The position numbers and the translations under genes were made by a program. Shown one piece after another: positions 17,401-24,553 of a stretch of DNA of 64,000 nucleotides. The number at the start of each line of letters is the position of its first letter. Within the stretch, counting starts at the first letter, position 1. The stretch covers positions 434,001-498,000 of the forward strand of contig NZ_JAAFGS010000002.1 in assembly GCF_011090185.1 (NCBI RefSeq), written 5' to 3'. The stretch comes from Saccharibacillus alkalitolerans (GTDB lineage: Bacteria; Bacillota; Bacilli; Paenibacillales; Paenibacillaceae). The notes below the pieces were generated by a model. That model was not told where the DNA came from and did no database searches. It was given only the letters and a program-made list of their open reading frames with translations.

Positions 17401-19557
17401 CAGCGCCTGCTGCTTGGCGCCGGCGTAATAGGAATATTCGTATTCGTAATCGCGGAATTCGTGCACCAGCTCGTCCAAGCCGCGGATAAAACCCTCCGCC
17501 TGCTTCGGATCGAGCGAGAAGAACTTTTGGAAGTCCAGCGGTTCTTCGGTCGATTCCAGCAGCCAAGGCTCTACCGCGTTCAGATCGCATAATCCGAAAC
17601 CTTTGGCCGCCGAGTATTCGCTGCGCCGCTCCGGCGTCTCCAGCTTCTTGAGCAGCTGCTCTTCCTTCGGCGTCGGCTTCTCCACCTTGCCCGCAAGCGG
17701 ACGCAGCGCTTCGTAGTCCGCCGAACGTTCTTCGTTCGAGGACAGCTCCGTCAGCAGTTCCAGTCCGGCCAGACGCTGAAGCTCCGCCTTCGCACCCAGC
17801 AGCCGTTCCAGCGAGCCGGCCAAGGCTTCGCAAGGCTGTTCGAGCAGCAGCGCGATCGCGCCCTGCCGCAGCGTTCCCGTCTTGAGCTTAAGCAGCCCTT
17901 CGACCCGCCGCATCTCGTCATCCGACAGCGTTAAGCCTTTCGCCCGCTTGAGCGCCGTTTCACGGTTGCGCATATTTTTGTCCGCCAGCATCTCGAACAC
18001 GAAGTTCCGTTGTTCCTCGGCCTCCAAATGCTTCAAGAAAAATTTCAGCAGATCATGGCGGCCGTCCCGACTCATTCGTCCGGACAGAGCGATCAGCCGC
18101 GCCGTCCATTCGCGGTCCATGTCGAACGCGGTCAGATACATCATCTTGCGCAGCACGTCTGCCGGGTCATAGCGGTAAGACAGGAAATCGAGCGCGCCCG
18201 ACGTACCTTTGATCGGCTTGGCGGGACCGTTCTCGAGCAGCTTCGTCCATGCCTCGAACTGTCGGCGCCGCTCCTCCTTGTCTTCCAGCCCGGGAGCCGG
18301 GCGAAAATTCAGCCTCCGCTGAGGATCGTCCTTCATCCAGGCCGTGTCTTCGTCAACTTCGTGTTCCGCCGTCCACTTCGCTTCGTAATCGTATGTATAA
18401 TTGCTCAGCATCCAATACAGCAGTTCGGGATCGCGTTCTTCGCCATGCAGCAGATCGAGCGCCGAAGCGTACTTCAGCTCTTCCCGCCGGCTCATGGACA
18501 GCACATACTGCGCGGCTACTTTACGGTAATGCTCGCCGTCCTCCATGATTCGCTTCACCTGGGAAGGGAGTTCGTTCTCCTCGATCATCGCCTGGGCGAA
18601 CAGGGCGACGTACACCTCCTGCCCGTTGCGGGAATCCAGCCACTCCGCCCGAAGCGCCGCGTCGGAGAGCGCCGCATGCGTCTTTTCCAGCATTTTCGAC
18701 ACGACCCGCTCCTCGGACGCTTCCAGCGGCAGCCCCGACCAGACCGCGGCCGCGCGGACGACAGAAGCGTAGCGGACGAACCCCTGATCCAGAATCAGCT
18801 TCAGCAGGTATGCGAAAGCTTCCGGCGTCCCGAAATCCATGCTCTCGACGATCGACTGCCGAAGCCCTTCCTGCAGCCTGGCCGCGATCAGCAGCTTCCC
18901 GACCAGCTCGTGCATGTCCGGACGATGGCTCATCAGCATGCCGGAGATCATCTCGCGGCTGAGCAGAGCCGTCTGATTCTCGCCCAGAATGATCTCGCGC
19001 AGCGCGGATTCGGTCCGCTCGTCGCCCTCGTCGAGGCGCTGCGCGATCAGGTCCGGCAGCACCCGGCTGCTTCGGTAGAACGACCGGGTCCGGCTGTTCG
19101 AATATTCCGGCAGGCTCAGGTAATCTTCCAGCGAAAAATCCGACGCCCGCATCCACAGCAGCCCCGAAATTTTGGTCAGGACGGATACCAGATGCGCGGA
19201 AAGGTCCGAAGTGCGGAACGGACGCCGCATGTATCCGGCGGAATACGGATATTCCGCCGCAAGCTCGATCGCCCGGGATACGCGGCCCGATACCTCTTCT
19301 CCCGCCAGCAGGAAAACGACGTACTCCAGCGGCTCCAGCATCGTATCCGGTTCGTCCTGCGCCCTTTCTTCCAACAGAGCGCGGATTTGCCGCACCGGCT
19401 CGTGGCGCTCGTCGACATAGCCCTCCTCGACAATATCCAGCAGCAGGCCGGCAATCTCCGCTTCCCTGCCTTCGAGCTCGCGCGCCCTATTTTTCAGCGC
19501 TTCGAAATAGCGTTCCTCCCGCTCTTTCCGCATCCGTTGATCCTGATCCTCGTTCAT
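14440..19557 (-). CDS. Giant DUF4132 (MolR/YehI-like) protein
   Basis: A 1705-residue soluble protein, mostly helical with HEAT-like leucine-rich helical pairs over the first 1100 residues. The C-terminal portion, about residues 1430-1700, has the DUF4132 pattern (NIIPVHAGQRGRLFLPFLDE, MADWFSPADIEAPALETIEF). E. coli YehI/MolR is the known homolog type; its biochemical role is unclear. No nuclease, ATPase or kinase motif was found. The ATG at 19557 follows AAAGGAGG with a 10-base gap. A 140-residue gene starts the same transcript 78 bases upstream, so the two probably act together. The size, over 5 kb, is unusual for a housekeeping role. Confidence 0.82.
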   Translation of the reverse strand: MNEDQDQRMRKEREERYFEALKNRARELEGREAEIAGLLLDIVEEGYVDERHEPVRQIRALLEERAQDEPDTMLEPLEYVVFLLAGEEVSGRVSRAIELAAEYPYSAGYMRRPFRTSDLSAHLVSVLTKISGLLWMRASDFSLEDYLSLPEYSNSRTRSFYRSSRVLPDLIAQRLDEGDERTESALREIILGENQTALLSREMISGMLMSHRPDMHELVGKLLIAARLQEGLRQSIVESMDFGTPEAFAYLLKLILDQGFVRYASVVRAAAVWSGLPLEASEERVVSKMLEKTHAALSDAALRAEWLDSRNGQEVYVALFAQAMIEENELPSQVKRIMEDGEHYRKVAAQYVLSMSRREELKYASALDLLHGEERDPELLYWMLSNYTYDYEAKWTAEHEVDEDTAWMKDDPQRRLNFRPAPGLEDKEERRRQFEAWTKLLENGPAKPIKGTSGALDFLSYRYDPADVLRKMMYLTAFDMDREWTARLIALSGRMSRDGRHDLLKFFLKHLEAEEQRNFVFEMLADKNMRNRETALKRAKGLTLSDDEMRRVEGLLKLKTGTLRQGAIALLLEQPCEALAGSLERLLGAKAELQRLAGLELLTELSSNEERSADYEALRPLAGKVEKPTPKEEQLLKKLETPERRSEYSAAKGFGLCDLNAVEPWLLESTEEPLDFQKFFSLDPKQAEGFIRGLDELVHEFRDYEYEYSYYAGAKQQALVGTDFRVMAYRSTDWVSLVLDDGCRREPELDRYPLAEKWRAYVENSGLDALQLLQLYLIVQTRDLAGTLDDHYHEFSDHYDYQKRGRMRLLDGWRGQCVANLYPLEYLRPLWKLLGKCRYEDAVCTLINVFYTDSDPQPAFEAAASAMERLLAEVPADAPDNERPVWLVLANTWLPVLRGRIHDNASVRRYLPLNVRYDEARKKLGEDDGSSIDIRLLLKAHSEGWIGDNEVYKAVLGSRRGYALRQLTANPPEELKQSEQLQTILKRMIDRLLEIELARGDLATEATPLTMVLQRIEGLDTFIRILISLGGETFVRGFIYSYSDNQTKEESLSHLLRACYPAKDDNAAKLAEKLKGTGISEQRLLEAAMYAPQWIDIMAEHLDWPGLRSAAWYFHAHINESFSAEKETVVAHYSPITPQEFNDGAFDVQWFEESYRTIGEKRFKLLYDCAKYISGGSNHRRSQLFADAVLGKLKLEDTRRQLESKRGKDRLLAYSLIPLGKNREQDLRDRYDFLQKFLQESRKFGAQRRASEGAAVRIALGNLARGAGYADATRMQWDMEAGKMDELVIYTRPSKIEDVEVALAIAAGGMPDIEVTKGGKKLKSVPSRLNKNEHIVRLKEIKSELTDQHRRFVRELEHSMEHGAIFRVSELVKLHGNPVVSPLLDHLVFKLVGAASEKPVLGYFREDERSLTDIETRQGMRLAEDAELVIAHPVDLNGSGQWHVYQRDFIDRSLHAESTGRFEAPKQPFKQIFRELYVPNADEKAAGASSSRYAGHQVQPSKTVALLRGRGWTVSYEEGLQKVDYEHNVIATLYAMADWFSPADIEAPALETIEFSDRRTRKPLKLEDVPPVLFSEIMRDVDLVVSTAHVGGVDPEASLTTIELRTAIVREALDLLGKENVRLDGNYARVAGELGEYAVHLGSGAAYKQATGALNIIPVHAGQRGRLFLPFLDEDPRTAEILSKIVLLAEDAKIKDPQILAQIRG

Positions 19558-19635
19558 TCTGCATAAGCCTCCTTTATCGCTTGTCATGCCTTTTCTCGAT
19601 CGCCCGCCGTTCCGTTTCCCGCCGCCGGAGCTTCC

Positions 19636-20058
19636 TTACCTTCTCCAGAGTCCGCCGGCCAGCATCGTAAACCGCATAAAGACGATTTCGTCGCCGTCTA
19701 CCAGCGTCAGCGGAACGTCAAGCCCCGTTACTTCCTCCTGGCGCACGAACACCCGATATAACCCGTCCTCGAATCCGAGCAGGGCAGCCGACGTCGCACC
19801 TTCCGCGTCGGGCGCGCTGTCGCCGTAAACGCTGCCGAAGCCCACTTTTCCGGCGCTCGCTCCGGTATCGATGTGTTTCTCCGTCAAATAAGGCAGCAGA
19901 TCGCCTCCGATGCGTTTGTCTTCGTACTCGCTTATCATCAGGTCAACCGTCTGTTCGATCAGCTCGCGCAGCGTTCGCGGCATGCCCGGCAGATCCAATT
20001 CCCGTCCCGCGATACCGCGTCTGCGGCCGGGACTTTTCACCATTGCGGTCAGCTTCAT
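19636..20058 (-). CDS. Small hypothetical partner of the DUF4132 protein
   Basis: A 140-residue soluble protein with no signal peptide or membrane segment. It begins MKLTAMVKSPGRRRG and has a predicted helical middle (LRELIEQTVDLMISEYEDKR) followed by beta-rich motifs (GLYRVFVRQEEV, LVDGDEIVFMRFTMLAGG). A good GAGGAGG site precedes it. It lies 78 bases upstream of the DUF4132 gene in the same direction with no terminator between, which suggests co-expression. I cannot assign a family. Confidence 0.7.
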   Translation of the reverse strand: MKLTAMVKSPGRRRGIAGRELDLPGMPRTLRELIEQTVDLMISEYEDKRIGGDLLPYLTEKHIDTGASAGKVGFGSVYGDSAPDAEGATSAALLGFEDGLYRVFVRQEEVTGLDVPLTLVDGDEIVFMRFTMLAGGLWRR

Positions 20059-20160
20059 CTCGATTCCTCCTCACCGTTCGTTCCATGAACCTTTCCGAAA
20101 AGCGAATAAACGTTCCTATATGACTTGAAGTTTATTTTACCAGAATCCGGAACGCAAAAA

Positions 20161-20185
20161 AACCCGCCGCGGGAGCGGACGGGTT
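20161..20185 (-). terminator. Terminator of the acyl-CoA dehydrogenase gene
   Basis: AACCCGCCGC pairs with GCGGACGGGTT (one bulged base) around a GGGA loop, with seven T on the minus strand. Confidence 0.7.
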
Positions 20186-20285
20186 ATCGTCGTAAAGTCC
20201 CCGGCATCCGGCGCCGGTGCGTAAAAAACCCTGCCTTAAGGCCGAGTTCGCGCAAACCGGCTCCGCACCTCCGGAGACCGACCTC

Positions 20286-21593
20286 TTATTCTTCCAACGC
20301 CGTGCGCGCCAGCGTCTGCAGCACCGCGTCTTCCATCGGCGGATTGTGCAGGCCGGCCCGCACGTCGCGGTAATAACGCTCCAACGGCACGCTTCTGGAC
20401 AAGCTGGAACCGCCGACGATCTTCATCGCCTTGTCGACGACCTGCGCGGCAAGATGGGTCGCGTTGTATTTGACCCACCCGAACTCGGGACGCATGGAAG
20501 CCCGCTCTTCAGGCAGGCGGTCCCAGCGGTCCGCGATATCGTACAGCGCCGTGCGCGCCAGACGCAGCTCGCTCTCGATCTGGCCGATCCACTGCCGGAT
20601 ATGCGGCAGCGTCGCGATCGGCTCCTTCAAGCTGTTCGGCGTATAGTTCTTCGCGAAGTTCAGCGCGTAATCCCGCGCCGCATGCGCGATGCCCAGATAG
20701 CAGGCCGGAATATGCAGCAGCCAGCCGTCGCCGTCGTCGATTCCGCCTTTGGGCTGTCCCGGCGCGTAAATGCCCATGACCTGTTCGTCCGGCACGAAGA
20801 CGTTATCCAGAACGATATCGTGGCTGCCGGTCGCCCGCATGCCGAGCGTGTCCCAGGTTTCTTCGAGCGTGACGCCTGCCGCCGCCCGCAGCTCCGCCGC
20901 GCGGCGCTGCGAAGCTTCCGCGCGGCGGGCGATGTCCGCCGGCGCGGGCAGGATCGCTCCGCCCCGCGCGAACGGAGAAGCCGCCGCGGCCCCGGATTCC
21001 TCTCCGAGACGGCCGAGCCGGATAACGAAATCGCCGACTTCCGGCGAATTCTCGATCCCCGCGCTGACGATGTAATCGGTCAGCAGCGGGCTGAGCGTGC
21101 TGTACGTCTTGCGCCCGCTCAGCTTCCAGCCGCCGTCGACGCGCACCGCGGTCGTCTGCGGACGTCCTCCGCGCGTCGGACTGCCGGTCGCGCGCTCGCT
21201 CGCGAACTTATTGATCATCGCGCCGGAAGCGACGACGTCCCGGCAGAAAGCCGAGTAACTCGGCTCCGGCCAGATGTCCGTCTCTCGGTAATGCAGCATC
21301 ATGCCGCCGTGCCAGCCCGCGCTGAGCGCGGTCGAACCGTCTCCGCGAGCGATGCGCTCCTGCACGAGCAGCCATTCGTACAGCGACAGCCCGTCTCCTC
21401 CCTGTTCTTCGCTCAGCGTCAGCTTGGCGTAGCCGGCCGCTTTCAATTCTTCGAAATTATCGAACGGGAACGAACCTTCCCGGTCGTGCTCCGCCGCACG
21501 TTCCGCAAACCGTTCCGCCAGCGCGTCCGCCCAGACCGCCAGCCGTTCCTCGCGTTCGTTTCTCACGAAAACGTCGATCGCTTTTTGTCTCAT
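20286..21593 (-). CDS. Acyl-CoA dehydrogenase family flavoprotein
   Basis: A 435-residue protein with the acyl-CoA dehydrogenase layout. The N-terminal helical domain contains YAKLTLSEEQGGDGLSLYEW, the middle beta domain has GSPTRGGRP, WKLSGRKTYSTLSP and WDTLGMRATGSHDIVLDNVFVP, and the C-terminal four-helix domain ends IVGGSSLSRSVPLERYYRDVRAG. The FAD-binding residues fit, but there is no clear fatty-acid beta-oxidation neighbour. Monooxygenase-type members of the family, such as DszC or SfnB, are an alternative. The ATG at 21593 is chosen because GAAAGGG precedes it; an ATG nine bases upstream overlaps that site. Confidence 0.85.
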   Translation of the reverse strand: MRQKAIDVFVRNEREERLAVWADALAERFAERAAEHDREGSFPFDNFEELKAAGYAKLTLSEEQGGDGLSLYEWLLVQERIARGDGSTALSAGWHGGMMLHYRETDIWPEPSYSAFCRDVVASGAMINKFASERATGSPTRGGRPQTTAVRVDGGWKLSGRKTYSTLSPLLTDYIVSAGIENSPEVGDFVIRLGRLGEESGAAAASPFARGGAILPAPADIARRAEASQRRAAELRAAAGVTLEETWDTLGMRATGSHDIVLDNVFVPDEQVMGIYAPGQPKGGIDDGDGWLLHIPACYLGIAHAARDYALNFAKNYTPNSLKEPIATLPHIRQWIGQIESELRLARTALYDIADRWDRLPEERASMRPEFGWVKYNATHLAAQVVDKAMKIVGGSSLSRSVPLERYYRDVRAGLHNPPMEDAVLQTLARTALEE

Positions 21594-21824
21594 GCCGTTC
21601 ATCCCTTTCGCGGGCCGTCCGGACGTCTCGAGCGGCTTCGCCCGGACCGCGCCCTGCCTGTTCATGTCTTCCTTTCATTATAGAGAAAAAAAGCATGCAA
21701 AAGCAAAGCGGCCGACTCGGATTTATGTATCGAAATCTCCGAACCGCCGCTTATCGCCTTGAATTATAGCGTTTTTTTATATTGTAGTCCGTCAAGGCGC
21801 AACCCGATTTCCCGCGCCGCGAAC

Positions 21825-22727
21825 TCAGGCCCCGAACCGCTTCCGGTATCCGCATTTGCGGCACAGCTCCTCCACCGCTTCGCGGCGGGAAAAGCCGTAG
21901 ACGATGTCGTTGGCCCGCTTGCTCTCGACGATCTCCGAAAACTCCTGCTCCAGCACGTTGCCCAGATTGATGACGCCTTCCCCGTCCAGGCAGCACGGCA
22001 CGACCGTGCCGTCGACGAGAATCGCCGCGTGGCTGCGCAGCGCATGGCAGAAGCCTTTGCCGTCGTCTTCCGGCGCGCTAAGGCTCGGCCATTGGAATTC
22101 GTGGTCCTGGTTCAGGTAGACGTTGTTCGACACCTTCAGTCCTTTGCCCCGCTCAAACTTCTCTTCGATCCGGTAGTCCAGGCCGTATTCGCGCTCGATC
22201 AGCTCCAGCGTCTCCCGGTTGCGGCTGCGGGCGACGTTGGTCATATTGTCTTCGGTCAAGTTCCACAGGCGGAACGAGAAGACGACCTTGTTCGACACTT
22301 CATGCTCCGACGCGTCGCGCACGAAAGTCAAAATATCGGCCAGATAACCGTTGCGGTCCGTCGAACCGGCATGGCCGTCGAAGCTGTGCAGCGAAAAGTT
22401 CATCTGGCGCAGCGCCGGCTTGCCCAGCAGCTTATGCCGGTTTTTCTCGATCAGCGTGCCGTTCGTCGTAATATTCACCTTGAAACCGCGCTCGTGCGCC
22501 GCGTCCAGCAGCAGGTCGATCTTCGGATGCAGCAGCGGCTCGCCTTTGACATGCAGATAGATATGGTTCGTGTGCGGATCGATCTTGTCCAGAATCTGCT
22601 CGAACGTCTCGGGCTTGATGAACTTCGCCTGACGCGCCGTCGGCGGGCAGAAGTGGCAGGACAGATTGCACACGCTCGTAATTTCGATATAGACTTTTTT
22701 GAATGTTTTCAAGAATTGACGCTCCAT
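21825..22727 (-). CDS. Radical SAM protein with SPASM-like C-terminus
   Basis: A 300-residue enzyme. The radical SAM cluster motif CNLSCHFC (CxxxCxxC) is near residue 20, followed by family motifs HVKGEPLLHP (GGEP-type) and ITTNGTLI. The C-terminal third contains CHALRSHAAILVDGTVVPCCLDGEGVINLG and CRKCGY, a SPASM-like auxiliary iron-sulphur domain. Enzymes of this layout modify peptides or act as maturases, but no precursor peptide gene was found nearby. The next gene downstream is over 200 bases away. The ribosome site is weak. Confidence 0.85.
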   Translation of the reverse strand: MERQFLKTFKKVYIEITSVCNLSCHFCPPTARQAKFIKPETFEQILDKIDPHTNHIYLHVKGEPLLHPKIDLLLDAAHERGFKVNITTNGTLIEKNRHKLLGKPALRQMNFSLHSFDGHAGSTDRNGYLADILTFVRDASEHEVSNKVVFSFRLWNLTEDNMTNVARSRNRETLELIEREYGLDYRIEEKFERGKGLKVSNNVYLNQDHEFQWPSLSAPEDDGKGFCHALRSHAAILVDGTVVPCCLDGEGVINLGNVLEQEFSEIVESKRANDIVYGFSRREAVEELCRKCGYRKRFGA

Positions 22728-22793
22728 TTCCGGGTGTGGGTTCTGTGTCTATTATGTGTCCCCGCCGGAAAAAGCTCAACCCCGAAAAGCCTC

Positions 22794-23162
22794 TCAGACG
22801 GAAAAAGCGCCGCCGCGGTCGATTCTCGGTCCGCTCAAGCCTTCCACCGCGACGTTGACCGCCCGGACCGGCAGGCCGGCCAGCTTCTCGACGCTCGCCT
22901 GCACGTTCTCCCGCAGCCGGCGGCAGACTTCCTGAATGCGTTCGCCGAACCGCACGTCGATGCGCAGCTCGATCTCGAGTCCCGCGTCGCTCATGCGCAG
23001 CACGATCCGCCCGCTTCGGCCCGCCGCGCGCAGCCGATCCTGCAGAGCCGCGGAATCGCCGGACAGCGCGATGCCTTCCGTCTCCGCGACCGCTCCGGCC
23101 ACGATTTTTTGCAGCGCCTTCTCGGCGACTCTGATGCTTCCGTATCCCGTTTCGATGTTCAT
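22794..23162 (-). CDS. Asp23/Gls24 family envelope-stress protein
   Basis: A 122-residue protein with the Gls24 pattern: an N-terminal amphipathic start (GYGSIRVAEKALQKIVAGAVAET), a central beta segment and AVNVAVEGL near the end. Related proteins (Asp23, AmaP partners) sit at the membrane under alkaline or envelope stress. AAGGGGG precedes the ATG at 23162. It is upstream of the radical SAM gene in the same direction, 66 bases away, and could share its transcript. Confidence 0.7.
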   Translation of the reverse strand: MNIETGYGSIRVAEKALQKIVAGAVAETEGIALSGDSAALQDRLRAAGRSGRIVLRMSDAGLEIELRIDVRFGERIQEVCRRLRENVQASVEKLAGLPVRAVNVAVEGLSGPRIDRGGAFSV

Positions 23163-23540
23163 CGCGAATCCCCCTTAAAATGGATGTGCAGTCTTTCCCC
23201 TCTGTCCACACAGACGTCATCCGGCGCCTTGGTCCCTGCAGGCGCAGGGAAGGCTTGCCGGCATACGGCTTTCCATAAGGAACCTTCTGTCATCGGAAAC
23301 TTCCCGTCATTAAAGCTCTTTTATAAGTATGAACGAATCGATCGCGATTTTGTCGCGGCTTGTTCGCGTTTTTCATTAAAATCTCCAAATTCATGACATA
23401 CGAAAAAGGGACCGACGTCTCTTCCGGCCGACTCGCGCACGCCGCGCCGAAGCGCCGACCTGCCGCCGTCCGATCCCGTTCGGCCGGCGAACTGCGATTC
23501 CGCTGCCGTTCCAGTCAAAGCCGGGCGGCGGCGGTTTGCG

Positions 23541-23727
23541 AAATAACTGCAAAAAAGCACTTATTTCTCTACAAAACACCTTTTCGCAGAAAATAGCTGC
23601 AGGAGAGCAGCTATTTGTCCGTTTGCCCCTCTTTTGGCACTCTTTTTTGCAAAATAGCTGCTCTGGCGCAGTTATTTTCGATCGGCAGGCTTCAAACGCA
23701 TAAATAACTGCTTATACGCAGCTATTT
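23541..23727. repeat. Array of four 26-base palindromes, cluster 1
   Basis: Four hairpins of the form AAATARCTGC-N6-GCAGYTATTT lie at 23541-23566, 23591-23616, 23652-23677 and 23702-23727. The spacers are 24, 35 and 24 bases, giving a symmetric 187-base unit. The same unit size and spacing recur at 33083-33269 with unrelated spacer sequence. It lies 67 bases 3' of the minus-strand sigma-like gene pair. The whole 23163-23793 interval has no convincing gene. Confidence 0.8.
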
Positions 23728-23793
23728 ATTGGTCTGCTGAACATTCGGCCCGGCCGTTCGCGCAAAAAGCAGGCGGTGCTCCGAGCAGTTCGT

Positions 23794-24012
23794 TCACCGC
23801 CGTTCGCCCAGCACAAGTCCGATCAGTTCCGTCCGCAGCGTCTGCTTGGCGTCTTCGCGTTCCATCCGCATGCGGCGGCTGAGCCGTTCGATATCGGGTT
23901 CCAGCAGTTCGACCACTTTGCGCAGCGCTTCGGAATCGCCGGAGCGCGAACGTTCCAGCAGACTCATAAATCGAGCGTCCGGCGAAGATGCTCCAGCGAT
24001 TTGCGTTTCCAT
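23794..24012 (-). CDS. Small sigma-like protein (HTH_16/RsoA-type subunit)
   Basis: A 72-residue protein, mostly helical (FMSLLERSRSGDSEALRKVV, IERLSRRMRMEREDAKQTLR), matching the short helix-turn-helix domain found at the start of sigma-region-2-like modules of conjugative elements. An AGGGGGTGAG site precedes its ATG, which lies inside the preceding gene: the two frames overlap by 49 bases, so translation is probably coupled. The pair resembles the two-part sigma factor SigO-RsoA of B. subtilis, in which separate small proteins carry regions 2 and 4. That role is inferred. Confidence 0.6.
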   Translation of the reverse strand: METQIAGASSPDARFMSLLERSRSGDSEALRKVVELLEPDIERLSRRMRMEREDAKQTLRTELIGLVLGERR

Positions 24013-24302
24013 TTGCTCACCCCCTGCTGGCTGATCCGCAATTCGGCCGCGGCGGCCGCCTCCGTCTTCCCTTCCGCATACAGCGCCCGCATCACTTTCC
24101 TCCCATTGTCAAAAGGAATCAGCTCCAAATATTCGCGCATCGCGCATTCCGCCTCGAATTCCCCGGGATCGGCCTGTTCGTTTTCCCGGCCGGAATCGCT
24201 CCAGGCGATCTCCCGGGCGGCTTTTTTACGCTGATAATAACGTTCCCGCCAAGCCGCGCGTTCCAATTCCCGTCGATAGTAGCCGATTGTGTTTTCTTCC
24301 AC
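23964..24302 (-). CDS. Sigma region 4-like protein of a split sigma pair
   Basis: A 112-residue basic protein whose C-terminus reads TEAAAAAELRISQQGVSKWKRKSLEHLRRTL, a typical sigma-70 region 4 helix-turn-helix (recognition helix QQGVSKWKRK). There is no region 2 in this frame. The GTG at 24302 is favoured because GAGGGG precedes it by about 8 bases; the longer open frame to 24431 would start upstream of the promoter elements. It is followed by an overlapping small gene that could supply the missing core-binding part. A -10 sequence and a LexA-box match lie just upstream. Confidence 0.65.
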   Translation of the reverse strand: MEENTIGYYRRELERAAWRERYYQRKKAAREIAWSDSGRENEQADPGEFEAECAMREYLELIPFDNGRKVMRALYAEGKTEAAAAAELRISQQGVSKWKRKSLEHLRRTLDL

Positions 24303-24328
24303 CGCATTCACCCCTCGCACCCAAAATA

Positions 24329-24353
24329 GGAACACTTGTTCGATACGATTATA
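24329..24353 (-). promoter_or_regulatory. LexA-box match next to a consensus -10
   Basis: On the minus strand TATAAT (24348-24353) is followed six bases later by CGAACAAGTGTTCC (24329-24342). This fits the B. subtilis LexA/DinR consensus CGAACRNRYGTTYC at every defined position and lies where a bound repressor would block transcription. No good -35 was found at 17 bases. SOS control of the sigma-like pair is inference from this match. Confidence 0.6.
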
Positions 24354-24553
24354 ATATAACTGTTGCCTTTTGGATAGAACCATTTGTCTCGTTTCTTCTT
24401 TGCACAACGTTTCCGGCGTCTCCGCGTACACGGTTAGAGGGGATTTTTTTATACATATTTTTTTCGAGAGGCGGTTGTAAAAAGAGCTTCTATTCCTCCT
24501 CCCTAAGTGAAGACCGGAATTTCAGACCAAATCGAACCGAAGGAGCGATCCCC

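Noticed and set aside
23541-23727. CRISPR-like repeat/spacer array
   Set aside because: There are only four repeats, they are imperfect palindromes that vary in both arms and loop, spacers are 24, 35 and 24 bases, and there is no cas gene. The same geometry recurs elsewhere without shared spacers.
24287-24553. N-terminal extension of the DUF4127 protein
   Set aside because: The open frame upstream of 24554 runs over the divergent sigma gene's promoter and has no family similarity. AAGGAG and the conserved MKKVAYIPLDDRP start fix the gene at 24554.
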